A stretch of 64,000 bases of DNA from Diplosphaera chodatii (GCA_032358165.1 JAALGY010000004.1:744001-808000); one strand, 5' to 3'; shown: positions 1-13,526, counted from the first letter of the stretch. Numbers and translations: made by a program. The notes: generated by a model not told the origin, from the sequence alone.

Positions 1-207
1 GGCTGAACACGAGATGCAGGACTTGGTTGCCCACACCGGTTTTGCCGACACATGTGTGTGCTGGTTTGGCTAACGAACCCATTATTGAGATACGGTTGAG
101 TCACTCCGTCGTTGGAGGAGTGCTGTGACCTGACTGCAAGTGTGTTTGGCAGCTTGGGAACCAACCGAAGCCTGATGCCAGCCAGATCTGGCCATATCTA
201 TCTGCAG

Positions 208-3200
208 GCGTGAACGCAATTTGAGCAGCACCGAAACCTTGGAGTTCGACGATGTGTTCTCACACGCCTGGAAGGAAGCATTATGTGCACCCCTGGAATT
301 GGCCAGCGCCGCCTTTGCTGGGTTGGCCGCACTTTGTGCACGCGGCACAGCAGTGAGCCTGTCTGGATATTGTGCCTGCTAGTCATGTACCTCTAAATAC
401 TCGACATCAAATCGTGAGTCCTCATTGTTCATCATGTGCGACCTTCCACTTCTGGATGTGCAGCTGGCACAAGAGTTCCACATCCCCCGCCAACTCCTGT
501 TGATCAACATGATTGACATGGGCAATGCTATGCGGCGTCCCGGCTTGCTGCTGCTCGCGGACGAGTCGTTTCCACATGCAGTGGGGCGCGTGCTCGCCAC
601 CATGACACTTCTCGCGCGGACCCAGACCAGTGTTTGCAGGTCGGTACTTGAGAAAAAACCTCACTGCCAGTGTGCTTACAGCGCAGCTCCCGTGTCATGC
701 TTGCTTCATGAGTAGGCCCTATCAAGTGTTGATGTGTTGCACACCTGCAGTCGCCTGCGCGTTGAGCTGGCACCCCAGTCTCCTGCTCATCAGTATGGGC
801 TGATTGTGACTGTGCAGGGGCATAGCACCGCACACCTTGCCAGGCGCTCTCCAGCTGCTGCATGCTGGCGCGGCGCTGCCTTCACGGCCCCGCAAAAACA
901 CCTTGCTGCTAGACAGCTGCACGTCCCTCGCATTGGCGCACATCTCGCTGGTGGAAACCCAGCCGCACAGCCTGACACAGGTGCTGCGTGCATGCACGGT
1001 TCGCTCACATGGATGTGTGACCGTGCAAGACTGTTGGGTGTCAGTTGGAGGGCCCAGCAGCGCGGTCGTATGGCCACAGGAATGCTGATATATGTCACTT
1101 TCGGTTTGCTTTGCATGCTTCCTCGGTCAACCCCCGGTGCACTGCTCATGCAGGCTGATGCAGACATGCTACACAGCGACGAGTACCTGCGAGCCATCGT
1201 GCAGTTGGCTGTGCATGTTCAGGCATTAATGGAAGATGAGATGCAGTTGCTGAGTACAGTCACAACCCCGATCTGGCTGCAAGGGTGCAATCTGGTGGTA
1301 CCGGCTGATGTGAGCATCGCAATGTAGCGCAGTGATCGTCCGCAGTGCAAACTGTTATGCGATGTACTCCATCCAGCACACTGCATCGTCAGATCACAGG
1401 CTGACCAACACTGTTCCTCCAACATGCAGGCGTCTGAAGATCTTCATATCCTGTCATTCCTATGCCGTGCCCGAGTTGACCTACTCAATGGTGTCAGGAC
1501 GCTTGTGCAGCGCCGCGTCAAGCAAGGCAGCAGCCATCCAGTGCCAGCGGCAAGTTGATTGAGTCCGGACGTCTGACTGTAGTGCACGATGATTGCCATC
1601 ATCCGGGTGTCTGGCGGAATGCAAAGTACATACGTGGTCGCCTAGTTGCACATGTTGTGGGCCTTGCAGGATGCTGCTGACAAGATCGTCCTCATCGTCA
1701 GTAAAGCTGCCAAGTTCCACACAGAGGTTGCAGCTCCATTTTCATACGAGTACTCGGTGCGATGAACCCTTGCCAGGATGCATGTATCTCATGATATGGA
1801 TATACAAGCAGTGAACATGTTCAACTGCACCACTGAAGAACTTATACCATGTCATGACATGCTGTGCAGAGCATCCTGTCAGATAGCAGGCCGCTGCTGA
1901 TGGCCGTGGCCCCAGAAGCCAGCACGTGTGTGAAGGGCACCGCAATATCTGCAATGTTTGCCGGTTTTGCAGATGCGCTGCAGCCTCAAGCAACGTACAC
2001 AGACGAAGAGATGCTTCCGTGGCGGGCCTTCTACTCCATGGCATATATGGTACACACGTATAACAACTGTCTGTGCACAGGCATGACGTTTGCTATGGTC
2101 ATCAGCAGATCAACTTGCCTTTGTGGGGTTTTCTTTCATGTTCTGCTCCATGATTCACCATCTGCGGCAGCAGGCAGCGCTGGAGGCGATATGTGGCGCA
2201 ACATCTGCTGCGCAGCTGTTGGTGCACGCTGCGCTGCTGCCCGCATGGCAGGCTGCCGCTGTGACACTGCAGCTCTGTGCTAAGGTGATGCAAAGCGCAT
2301 CTGCCACGTTGAACCATTGCCCTGCACACCATCCGAGGGCACAGCCGACGCATTATTGATACATTGCAACATATCAAACTGCACATGTCGTGCAGTGGCT
2401 GGGCAACACGGAGGTGCGGCTGAGCTGCGCATTACAGCATGTGGTGCACGTCATGGACTCAGAAGCATCAACAGGGCCCAGGTTCCCTCGCGTCTGCATC
2501 TTTGACGACGTCAGTGAGGCCATCGCCAAGGTCTGTCAGCTGATGCCGCTGGTCTTGGTCACCATCGTCGAGACGGCTGACAGACTATTAGCCCATGCCA
2601 CGTGGCTGATGTGGTGTGCTGCCTCTCCAACAACAGTTCAGCCACTGACGCAGAGCGCTTTGACTGACATGCTACATTGCCTGTGCTGCAGGCGATCCAA
2701 CTGACGTGGAGAACCGTGAAGCAGCTGCTGTCTGATGGCGACGTCTCAGTGGTGCGAAGAGCACTGGGGCTGATCCCAAATGACGTCATCACCAGCATCG
2801 TGGCTGCATGTGTTCACATCCCCCCCTGTGGCTTCGCCACGCCCAAGACCAGAACTGGTACGCTGCGCCAAGTGCGCCACACGCTGCACTCTGCGTTTGC
2901 ACGCATTGCTGGCCACTAAGTACAAGCACCCAGACAGTCGGCGTGCCGCAGTGCGCACTCTGTTGTGTCGTGCAAAAGCAGGGAAGCAAGAAGACATGCT
3001 GCTGATGCGTGGCTACTGGCAGCTGGCTGACATGAACCTGTGCATCTCGCGTGTGCCGATGCTGCTGAAGGTAATAAGTTGCTTGCCACTGGCGTTGTTT
3101 GCTCTGTGATGCCGCAACATGTGTGCACAGCAAAGGCTGATGTCGCTGCATTGCAACGCTCATGATCAGATGCCGACTGTCACGCAGAGACTGGGGAGAC

Positions 3201-4338
3201 CCGTATCAGCGAAGGTCTTCGTGTGGGCACTGACGTCGGGAGTCCAATTCGGTGCCTACATGAGGGAAGCAGATGCGGCAAAGGAGTGCTCGGTGCCGCC
3301 GGGCAACCCTTCTGTGACCGCCATAACTGTGAGGGGTCTGACTGAGCTGGGCGTCCTCCTGCGGTCGTTGGCTCCCAACTGGTGAGTGGAGAATATCGTG
3401 CCACCTGGCCTCATTGGACTGTCCTTCCGAGAGAAGTTGGCGGCAATGGTGTCAACCATTACATCGTTCACCTGTGCAGCCCAGAGATATACGTGGACCA
3501 ACAGTTCGTCGAATGGCAGAAGGACTACATCCCTTTCGTGGCGGAGTTGGCGGCCAAAGCCATGAGCGGCTCCGAGGCAAGTGAACAATGAGGGGGCAGG
3601 TGCCCCAGCCACAGACCGGTGGCAGAAGCATGCAATCCAATCCAGAGTTGAGCTGGACCGCCACGCTGGCACCACACACAACACTGCTGACCTGACGATC
3701 TTCTTGTGTGAAGGTGTGCAGCATCGTGAAGTGCTGCGAGTCTCTCTGCTCCGCCATGTGCGCCGTGGCACAATACACCTACGGCGCATGTGCACACGCG
3801 ACGACCGGCGCCGAGCTCATTTACGGCGTGCCAGCGCGCAAGGCAGTGCTGCAGTTGGAGGACGTGCGCATCGCCATCATCACACTCCGAGAGTGGTGAG
3901 GTCGCGGGGCCTTGTGGGGGCAGATGTACATGATTGCATGTATGCACCAATGGCAGGTGAAGGAAGCCACCAGACACCTGGGTGTCAAGGCGTCCAAGTG
4001 CGCCCACATTCATGGTGCCCCTCTGCTGCTGCAGCCTGCCACCTGACGTGGCTCAGCAGCTGGGCCCTTGCCTCGCGGAGGTCGAGTTGTCCAAGTACCC
4101 CGCTCCATCTTCCCCCTTTGGACAAGAGCTGGCTATGCTGCTCAAGACGCGAGCATCAGCAGCAAGCCGGGGGACAGCAGCTGCGGCTGCGGCACACGAT
4201 CGCTCCCCTGCAGCAGGCCCTGCAGCAAGTCAGAATTTGGCGTGTTGGGAACCGCTGGCCATGCCCTCCACCAGTGGGAGCCAGCAGGCGACAGAGGCAG
4301 CAGCGGCATGTCCTGCAGCAGAACAGAGGACTCTATGA
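208..4338 (+). CDS. U-box-family paralogue A, 5' partial, U-box lost
   Basis: First of three tandem paralogues; its first exon lies left of the window. Fifteen exons can be aligned one-to-one with copy B: 208-352, 464-639, 818-980, 1154-1309, 1400-1540, 1670-1756, 1870-2049, 2174-2284, 2396-2530, 2692-2857, 2982-3070, 3170-3381, 3480-3576, 3714-3895 and 4035-4338. All phases join, giving about 780 residues. Most exon lengths equal those of B exactly (163, 156, 141, 87, 111, 135, 166, 89, 97, 182 nt), and blocks such as NAMRRPGLL and MLLMRGYWQLADM are shared. The exon ending at 3576 uses a GC donor (GAG|GCAAGT). The body is helical with no domain I can name. The last exon reads into TGA at 4336-4338, before the U-box remnant that follows in another frame. 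Whether it is still expressed is unknown. Confidence 0.75.
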
Positions 4339-4471
4339 GTGGGCGGCGCTTGAGGCGTGGGTGGCAGAGCATGGCGCTGTATCGCCAACGACTGGAGAGG
4401 AAATTGCCGCAGAGTTTGTGCCAAACGACTCGCTGCGCAGCCTGCTCGAGGCCCTGCAGCATAGCTTCTGA
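4327..4471 (+). pseudogene. Out-of-frame U-box remnant of copy A
   Basis: This stretch reads YEWAALEAWVAEHG and then a tail ending SLRSLLEALQHSF and a stop. It matches the last exon of copy B from the conserved Tyr-Glu of the U-box to the C-terminus. The B segment before it (LTKAKMRDPVIASDGNC) and the whole of B exon 17 are missing here. The remnant is in a different frame from the preceding open exon, so a deletion of roughly a few hundred bases relative to B removed the first half of the U-box and shifted the frame. Confidence 0.75.
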
Positions 4472-5139
4472 GCATGCCTGTTGATCAGCAATGCCACAAA
4501 GTGGGAGCCGCTCAATGGCGCACCTGATAGTGCCAACACGGACACCGCATGTGCTGATGTCTGGCGCAGTGGTACCCTACCAATGAGACACACCGCAGCC
4601 CGACAAGCCATGCACCAGGCGTGTGCAAATCCACAGGCCAAGCAACGTACTCTCTTGCGTGCGGCTCCCCAAGTTGTTATGACAGCTGCGTGCCGCTGTG
4701 GTGGGAGCAGATGTCCTTTTATTGTGGTCATGATGTGAGGATGCTTTGTTGACGGATGGCAGGACCTCATGCAAGATTCTGTATGTACGTAGGGTTAGCA
4801 TCTGCTAGGCACAGTAGTGCCACAACACTTGAACCCTTGAAACTGTCAGGTGCATCCAACAACCGCTGCTTCCCTCGAACCTTGCCGCCTAATAATCAAC
4901 GTCGGAAATTCGCTCTCTTGTGTGCTTGCAATGAAGCACTGGCCGTCAAGATCAGGGAAATTGCAGGAAGCGGCGCCGCACGCTTTCCTCGCTAACTACA
5001 CATTCGAGGCATGCATGCAACGCGCCTGATAACAGCTTAGGCCGCAGGACAGCACGCACGAAGGCGCAGTCTCAGCAGTTGAACGCTTGCTCAGATATCG
5101 TCGTTCGCAAACTCCTCAAGCACCAGAAGACGCGAGGTG
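4472..5139. other. Spacer between copies A and B
   Basis: No exon is supported here. About 4,845-4,900 contains GCATCCAACA, CCGCTGCTTCCCT and a GCCGCC tract, which recur in the B-C spacer near 11,130-11,180. The intergenic spacer was therefore duplicated together with the genes. The promoter of copy B should lie in this stretch, but I see no convincing TATA box. Confidence 0.5.
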
Positions 5140-8100
5140 ATGGCCGACGACACGGAGCAGACTCTGGTGCAGCCCCAAGGCCAGCCTGCCTCGAAAGTAT
5201 CGTCTCTGGCCAGAATGCAGGAGCACCTCAGGTACACACACCCATGCGGCTGATGGTATCTTTTGCACTACACATGCACCGCATCAGGCTGTCACTCAAA
5301 CCGTCAAACGCCCCAGGACCCAGCGACAGTGAAGTCGATGCACGAGTTCGCTGTGCGCGCACAAGCAAGGCAACAACATCTGACGAGCATGTTTGCACGT
5401 GGCTGGCCAGGAGCCTGCTCGGTCAGGGCGACAACACAGCTGTCGCAGACGAGGTCTTCGAGTACTGTCTGAAGCAGGCGTGCTGCGCGCCCCTGGAGCT
5501 GGCCGCTGCTGCGTTTTCATGCTTGGGCGCCCACTTGGGCGGCCCTCCAAATGTGGGTGTGCATCGGTGTTCTGGCGCATGTGCTGGTGTATGGCCTTCA
5601 AAACGACGCAGACCTGCAGATATCCAGCACGACTGCATGCAAGTATGCTCAGCACATGGGCCCTGCAGCTGTTGCACTGCTGGCGCAGGAGCTGTCGTGC
5701 GCCAGGGTTGTCTCGCACGCAACCCTGGTGAACGGCCTGGATGACGTGAAGAATGCCATGCGCCGCCCCGGGCTGCTCCAGCGTGCAGATGAGCTGATTG
5801 AACACTCGACCGGGCGTGTGCTTCTGGCCATGGCGACGGCAGTTGTGGGCAATGTCGATGAGTTCAGGTGAGCTAGATGGAGGCGCATGCATGTCATCAT
5901 GCTCGTAGCAGGGAGGCTGCGCCTGCACATGCAAGGCCTGCACTGAAGTGGCTATATGGCATATGATATGGGGTTGTGGGCAGGCTGATCGATCCTCAAC
6001 TGACGATCCACCTGCTTCGACCCATGATCATGCGATCTGTGCAGGACCATCGCTGCGGCAACAGCGCCAGGAGCCCTGCAGCTGTTGCACGCTGGCGTAA
6101 TGCTGGGTGCACGACCCCGCGACAGCGCCTCGCGCATCCACAGAGGCGCCCTGCTGGCGGTGGCGCACCTGTGGCTCCTGCACAACCGCCCCCATCTGCT
6201 GGCGCAGGTGTTCACCGTTGCAGGCGAATCGTGCCAGCTGTCCTGCTGACCAAGTCTTCGACTTGGCAGGCACAGGCGCAGGCAGCACTGTAACTCACAG
6301 TGGCTGACAGATCACATCTTTTGTGCAGAGTGCATCATCCAGTCATATATACCGTGGTTGCTGCAGGCTGAGGTGGAGCTGCTGGACAGCCAGGAGCACC
6401 TGCAAGCCATCCTGCAGTTTGCTGCGCACATTCAGGCGCTGGCTGCAAAAGAGCACCAGCTGCTGGCCAGATCCGGCTCTCCTGTCAAGCGGCGCGACCT
6501 CCAGCTCATTGCGCTGCCTGATGTGAGCGCGACACGCCGTAAGATGGTAATGTGCAGTGCACCCTGGTAAATGTCACCTCTATGTTGCATCCTGCACGGT
6601 GCTGCAGCAGGTTGCTGTAGCTTGCAATCCCATTGCCTTGCAGAGCTGACGGAGCACCTTCTGGCCTATGTGCAGGCGTCTGATACCTTGTACACCCTGG
6701 CAGCGCTATGTCAGGCCCGAATGCACCTGCTTGATGCCGCCTGGATCATTGTGCAGCGTCGCCTGGACTGGGGCATCTGCCCTGCAGTGTCACCGGCAAG
6801 CCCAACACAACATGTGTTTGCCTGCATGTTTCTGTCTCCTGCAACCACAATTCATATTGCGCGGCAGTGGAACGTCTGGTGCCCTTGCAGGAGCTTGCTG
6901 ACACCATCGTCCAGATATATTGCGAGGCTGCCAAGTTAGACTCAGCCGCTTCGGCGCCAGTATCCTACCAGTACTCGGTATACTGCCAACAAGCATGAAG
7001 TCGGCCTGCGGAAGTGGGGCAGCATCAGCCCAAGCTACCACAGTCTTCCGATAACAAACCTTGCGCGAGCTGCTGCAGGGTGTTCTGTCGGATGGCAGGT
7101 CTCTGTTGCTGGCGGTGGCCCCTGGAGCCAGCGCCGGTGTGAAGGCTGCTGCAATTGTTGCAATGGCCGGCGGAGTCGAAGCCGCGATGCTGATCTTTGG
7201 CATGCTCGAAACGCTGCAAACATCTGAAGACATGTTCCAGTGGCAGGCGTTCCACTTCATGGCATACATGGTGTGTAGAGCGCACAAAGCATATGTTTGG
7301 CAAATATGCATGATGAACTCAATAGAACTCCGCAGGACACCGTGCAACATATGCTGTTTCTGCTGCAACAGGCGGCACTGGAGGCAGTGTGTGGGGCAAC
7401 ACTTGTGGCGGATCTGCTTGCTCACAATGCACTGTTGCCAGCATGGGAGTGTGCTGCCAGAGTGCTGAAACTTTGTGCAAAGGTGTTGCAAGGCACCATT
7501 GGTCGTGTGATCACAAGACCGTGCATGCTGTATGGAACTCAGATGCAGCATGCATGTGGCCGCTTGTAGCAGCTCACTCGTGCCCTATGCAATGAATCTA
7601 CTCTGCGGTGCAGTGCCTAACCACGAGGGATCTGCATCCACGATTTGCGGCAACGTGTGTATTGGTGGGGGTGTCAATGGATCGGTCCACCAACCCAAGG
7701 TTCAACCGCAGCATCGTCTTTGATGACATCAGTGAAGCAATTGCAAAGGTAAGGCAGATTGCCAGTGGGCATTGACATTGCAAGCAGCCAGCACATCGTG
7801 CCATGTTTCTCATGCTGAGCACCAGATCATCTCATGTCCAGGGTCTTAGCAGCTGCAACCCAGCACAATGCAAGGCTGCACCATCTGAGCTTGCTGCATG
7901 ACTTGTGGTGCAGGCCGCACAGCTGGCATGGAGGCTGTGGAAGCAGCTGCTATCCCATGACAACAAGTCAGTGGTGCTTGAGGCGACGAGCATCATCCCA
8001 CAGGATGCCATCAGGCTTGTACTGGCGGCTTCTGGGGATATGCCGCCTGCCGGGTTTTCCACCCCAAAGACCCGATACGGTAACGCAATCATCGACCTGC

Positions 8101-10786
8101 AACCTTCCTCCTTGACGTCGGCATCCGCCTATCTGCTGTTTATCGAGCACATGTGCTGATGTTTGAAGCATGACGCACATGAGACTCGGTGCGGCTGTGC
8201 GCCTGCTGCCTGCAGGGATGGGAAAAGATATGTTGCTGATGCGCGGCTACTGGCAACTGGCTGACATGTGCTTGTGCATCTCTCGTGTGCCAAAGCTGCT
8301 GGAGGTATGTTCACATCCACGCATCCAAGGCAGCTGGTCACCTCATTGTGCTGTTGAAGCACCGGATGTGCTCGAGCTATGTGTGCCATCGCACTGCAGC
8401 GACACAATGCGAGCTTGTCCGCCGTGTAGGTCGCCCGGCTACCAGTACCAGCAGAGGTCATGCACACGGCCGTGCTGTCAGCGTGCAATTTTGTCGGCAT
8501 GATGACGGTTGCTGTCTCGGTGGCCAAGTGTTCCGTGCCACCGGGTGAGGCATCTATGTTCGACACACTCGTACGGGGCTGTGCAGAGGCAGCCTCGACT
8601 CTGCAGTCGTTTGCCCCCAACTGGTGAGACTGGTGCAGAACAGCCTGTTCATGTGAATGGCCATGTATAGCCTGCAGTTAATATTGCAGTTGCAGCACAG
8701 CCGTGACATCCACGCACTTGCTGGCGCTGTGCAGGCCAGAGCTCTTCATGGGACACCAGGTCATAGTGGCGCTGCTGCTGGCCCTGAAACATGGGGTGGT
8801 GCTCGCTGCCAGACCTGAGCACAGAGCCAGGGTGACAACATGTGCACAGTATATGTACTGCTCGAGATCACACCTCGCTTGCGCCCTTGCAGAAGCTGAC
8901 GCTTCGTGATGAGCTTCAGCCTCAACTACATAGCTACATAGTGCCGTGCTCTGCACAGTTCAGCTCAAGGCCATGGTTTTACGTGGTTGTAGGTGTGTGA
9001 CATTGCAGACTGCTGCATAGCCATCTGTTCCGCCATGTGCTCAGTGACACATATTGTCTTCGGCCCCTGTGCCCAAGCGGCCTACAGCTCTGTCATGGTC
9101 CATGGCCTGCCAGCCGGCGTGGCAATGGGTCGCATCAAGGCTGTGGAAGAAGAGTTTGTTGAACTGAAAGGATGGTGAGGGTGTGCAAGTGCTGTATGTG
9201 TAATGTTGCGAACTTCGCGACTGGGTGGCCAGCAATCTGAACATGGTGATAGGCTCGCATGTGTTGGAAAACGCACGCCTATTGCTGAGCTATTCCTTGC
9301 TGCTGCAGTCTGCCTGGTAGCCTGGCAACGCAGCTTCGCAGCCCCCTTCAAGAGGTTGAGAGAGCCCTTACATGTATCTGCCCGCCAGTAGAATCGCTGG
9401 TCTTACGTATCCCTCCGGAACTGGTGTCCGCCACCGCATCCGGGGATGCAGCACCAAGCGGCGAGCACACGGCCGCAGCATCGAGTGCAGCTGGGCACCC
9501 TGGAGCATGCCCTGCAGCAACACATGGGGAGGCGCCAGCGGCAACGCCTGCACAGCTTGCACCCGAGCTCCAGCAGAGGGCGATGGCAGCGGTAGCGGCA
9601 GCAGCTCGTCTGGCATGCCTGGGAAAGCGGGGCCGCACACCAACGTCACAACCCTTGCACAAGGGGCCGCAGCAGGCAGCTGCAGCGGCAGGGGCGGCCA
9701 GTCCTGCAGCAGCAGCTGGGGGGGCATCACCTCCAAATACAGCACAGCCCTCACCCAGGGAGCGGCAGCGGGTTGCGACGCCAGCGGCGGCAGGCTCTGC
9801 AGCACAGCAGGAGGGGCCGCGGCCTGATGCACAGCCCCAGCCCTCACCCACGAAGCAGCAGCAGCAAGCGGCATCGACAGAGGAAGATGTAGTAGCAGAG
9901 CTTGAGGCATCGTTGTCTGTTTTGACAGAGCGGCTCTCCCGCAGCGAATGGCAGGAGGCAGCGGTGGCTGCAGCAGGACAGGAGAGAGCGCCGTCGGCAG
10001 CGCCAGCACAACAGTCTTCTGAGGAGCAGCAGCAGCAGGAAGCTGCGGCGGCGCACCGCGCGGCGCAGCTGCAGATGGTACGCCGCGCTTACTGGAAACG
10101 GTGCATTGTACGGTTTGCCTGGCATCACCGCGTGTACTTACCAAGTGTTCAGTTTGTGTACAACTTCACGAGCTGGTCTGACGTTCGGTCAGGAGGCGTT
10201 GTGATCGGATGTATATAGGAAGAGGGTGAAGCAGCGGCGACCAGCAGGGTAGTCAAGCGGGCGCGCAGGAAGCCTCGCAAGATGACGGCCAGGGCTGCGT
10301 CGCCATCGGCTGACAGCCCGCAGCAGCCCTCGCCTGCAGCCGGCCAGCACCTGCCCACGGCGGCCGCTGCTGAGCAGCCCGACAACAAGGACGCAGCCCA
10401 GACCGATCAGCTCAATGCATTTCAGACAGGTGCCGATGCAGTGACGAAAGCGCCGCCACATGCTGGCAACGAGGCGGACGACAGCTGGCAGCTGTGTGCC
10501 TTGACCAAGGTGAGCAGTGCTGGCAGAGGGGCACACAAGTGGCACGCCCGCTACTGGTCCTTGCTATCGCTGCATGCTTCAATGACAATGCAGCTATGTG
10601 CTGCAGGCCAAGATGAGGGACCCAGTGATCGCCTCTGATGGCAACTGCTATGAGCGGGCGGCGCTGGAGGCGTGGGTGGCGGAGCATGGGGCGGTGCCGC
10701 CCGTCACCAGGGAGGCAATCAGTGCAGAGCTCATACCCAACCACTCGCTGCGCAGCCTGCTGCAGGCGCTCCAGCAGCGCTCCTGA
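5140..10786 (+). CDS. C-terminal U-box protein (putative E3 ubiquitin ligase), copy B
   Basis: Complete 18-exon gene, 1,110 aa. Exons: 5140-5231, 5411-5552, 5689-5867, 6045-6207, 6367-6522, 6646-6786, 6891-6977, 7079-7270, 7372-7482, 7614-7748, 7914-8079, 8216-8304, 8430-8623, 8735-8831, 8993-9174, 9342-10077, 10219-10509, 10607-10786; the total is divisible by three. Residues 1-708 are a mostly helical body without a domain I can name. Residues about 709-954 are Ala/Gln/Pro-rich and probably disordered, ending in a charged helix. Residues 1,044-1,110 are a U-box split by an intron: WQLCALTK, MRDPVIASDG, then YERAALEAW, and PNHSLRSLL at the end. U-boxes recruit ubiquitin-charged E2 enzymes, so an E3 ligase is the likely role; substrate unknown. 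The start is chosen because the first exon aligns with copy C at the splice junction (HLR). It is the only intact member of the array. Confidence 0.82.
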
Positions 10787-11352
10787 GGCGTGACTGCTGA
10801 TGAGTACGTCTGTCGCCCAGATAAGCATGCTGGCTCATCTGCGCATGATGGTGCAGTGGCGCCCTACCAAGTAAGCATGACATACAGCCCAACAAGCCAG
10901 CAAGTGTGTGGGAGCTGACAAGCGACGCTGCATCACATGCATGATATTTCTCAAGCAGCTTCGTTGCATCATGCTATGCTATGGTAGGACCAGCTCTTGC
11001 TTGACGATTGTGTTGATGATACATATCAGCATGATGACATGTTATACGGAAGTGGTCATGACCTCATGAGCACATCCTGAAAACCTAGCCTCTGCTCACA
11101 TTGACCAGGGGACCCCTCGAGTTTATCAGGTCTGCATCCAACAGCCGCTGCTTCCCTGCGACCAAGCCGCCCGATGAATATTGCAGGACGACCACGTTCG
11201 GCTGACCTCATATGCGCGTGTTTGCAGTGGCTTGCTTGCTGGCTAGCGAAGAACAGGGCGGCTGTCAGGAGCGCGGTTCATTTGTGCCAGCAGCCAGCTT
11301 GATGGCGTGCTGCTGACAGCATGGGACAGCACGCAGGCACATTGGTGCAGTG
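10787..11352. other. Spacer between copies B and C
   Basis: No coding exon is supported. The middle (about 11,125-11,180) is homologous to the A-B spacer, with the same GCATCCAACA and CCGCTGCTTCCCTG blocks. That makes this the duplicated 3' flank of B plus the presumed promoter of C. Confidence 0.5.
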
Positions 11353-13526
11353 ATGCACTTGCCTGAGATGTCGGCAGAAAGCTCATCGAGGTCCACGGGC
11401 CGCCAGGTGTTGGCCAACTTGGAGCAGGCTCCGGTGGACCCCCAGAGCCTCCAGTCCGCCTGGGCCGCTTCTGTCACCATCATGCAAAGTCACCTCCGGT
11501 GCCTCCATGACGTTGCACATCGGCTTTCCAAACGTCCATGCATGCAGGGAGGAGCCTGTGAATGCATTGCATGCCGACCAGGTCACAACACTGACATCAG
11601 CTCTCGTCTGAAAGACTTCGCGCGTCAAGGAGCGTTGATGCTGAGTAACACTTGCATGTCTGCAGGGAGCTGCTCGATCAGAATGACGAAGCAATTGGGG
11701 ACAGGATGTTCGTGTACTGCTTGAAGAAGGCGTGCAGCGCGCCCCTGGCTATGGCCGCCGGAGCCCTTTCATTCTTAGGCGCACACTTTGCTAGACCACA
11801 AAATGTAAGCTGGCATGCACTAGCAGATTCGCCGTGGTGTGGTCCACAGTGGTGATGCAGGGATTGCCTGTGTATGTGTGTGTGCGCTCATTGCATGTGA
11901 TAGATGCAACTTCCTGTGCGGCCGGTGCAGGGACCAGTCTTCACCATATCGCGGCCGGCCTTGGTGCAAAGCCTCGATGCTGTGGACAAAGCCATGCGCC
12001 GCCCTGGGTTGTTACGACTCGCGGACGAGCTCATACCACACTCGGTTGGGCGCGTGCTACTGGCCATGGCGACCACCATATGGGACCGTCCTGAACGCAT
12101 GAAGTGAGCTGGAACGCTTCCCAACTACACGATGACTATTTCGGCTGTTCCTGTGTGGCGGGCGATGAACATATTCTGTGTCGTCAGGGGTCATGGAGAT
12201 GCCTTGAGAGGCAAGCTGTGCAGACGTGAAGCGGCAGATATGTCGGTGCGGCAGCCGGCACTGCACATGCTGACTATGCCCATGCAGGATCATCGCAGTG
12301 CCGACCGTGCCCGGAGCCCTGCACCTCCTACGTGCTGGCGCGACGCTGGCAGCGCGGCCCTTCTGCAGCGCTGGGCGACTGTACTGCAGCACATCGCTGG
12401 TGCTGTCGCACGTATGGCTGCTGAAGGCCCAACCCCAGCGCTTGGCGCAGGTGCTCGCTGTTGCATCATCGTCACCTCTCCCGGCTGAGCCCTTCCATCG
12501 TCACATGCATGATGCATTGCAGCATGCCATCTGCGGGGTTGAGAATGGGCGTCGGAAAGCACACCTGATACACTGTCTGGTGTTTTTCAACAGGGACCCA
12601 GTGTCTACCGCACAGGTCGCCCTGACGTACAGACTGTGAGACCCCTGCAGCACCTTGCCGCTGCAGGCCGAGCGGGAGCTGCTGCACAGCGATGCGTACC
12701 TGCAGGCCCTCGTGCAGTTCACAGTGCATGTCCAGGCGCTGACCAAGAAGGAGCACCAGCTGCTGGCCAAGGAGTCCACGGTTCCAAGGGCAGAGCGTGA
12801 CGTCCCTTGCGGCGCGGCGCCTGATGTGAGCACACCTAACGAGGTGTCACCTGGTTGGCGCAGTCGGTCTGCAAGCTGCACTCACGTGTCAACCACCTGC
12901 GACTGGGTGTGCAGGCGTCTGAGGACACAGAGATACTGCCGATGCTGTGCTGTGCCCAAGCCATGCTGCTGGAGGCCGCCTGGGTGCTTGTCAAGCGCCG
13001 CCAGGAGCGCGGCATCCGCCCTGTGATGTCTGGGGCAAGCCGATCTGACATGCTGCCTGCATTGCATGTATGATGCGAAATGCAAACCAGTGTTGCTCAG
13101 CATGTGCTGGCATGACTCGCGCTGATGCTGAACAGTCACACAGTGTGAGCGCGTGTAGGAGATTGCCGACACCCTGGTCCAGATTTATTGCCAAGCGGCG
13201 GTGTTGCACTCAGATGCACCAGCGACGTTGACCCCTGAGTACATGGTGCGCTGCTCAGTGCTTGGTGCAGGACCGCAATTAACGTGTTGCACGGCTAGGA
13301 GTTGCAAAGCAACAACACCGCATGCGTGTTGCAGGGCATCCTGCTGGATGGTGATTTGCTGCTATCTGCTGCTGGCGCTGCAGCCAGCGCCAGTTTGAAG
13401 AGTGCAGCAGTAAATATAATGGGGACTGGACTTGCTGCAGTGCTGCTGCCCGCTGGCAAAGTGCCCAAGGTGCTCAAGGACGAAGACGTCCTTCCATGGC
13501 AAGCGATCCACTCCATGACATATATG
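11353..13526 (+). pseudogene. Truncated paralogue C of the U-box family (exons 1-8 only)
   Basis: Eight exons align with B and join in phase: 11353-11498, 11666-11804, 11931-12103, 12288-12450, 12667-12825, about 12864-13022, 13159-13245 and 13335-13526 (about 406 codons). Diagnostic blocks include AMRRPGLLRLADELIPHS, GALHLLRAGATLAARP and EIADTLVQIYCQAA. No homologue of B exons 9-18, so no U-box, is found before sequence belonging to the next gene family begins near 13,820. The preserved reading frame suggests recent truncation, or a short product that lacks the catalytic domain. The start codon at 11353 gives a longer first exon than B (49 against 31 residues), so this start is less certain than the internal exons. 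Confidence 0.72.

Noticed and set aside
1..207. Exon 1 of copy A inside the window
   Set aside because: No segment matching the HLR-ending first exons of B or C with a donor was found; it is presumed to lie to the left.
9368..10144. 258-codon minus-strand frame opposite B exon 16
   Set aside because: Shadow of the Ala/Gln-rich exon. No homologue in copies A or C and no splice context.
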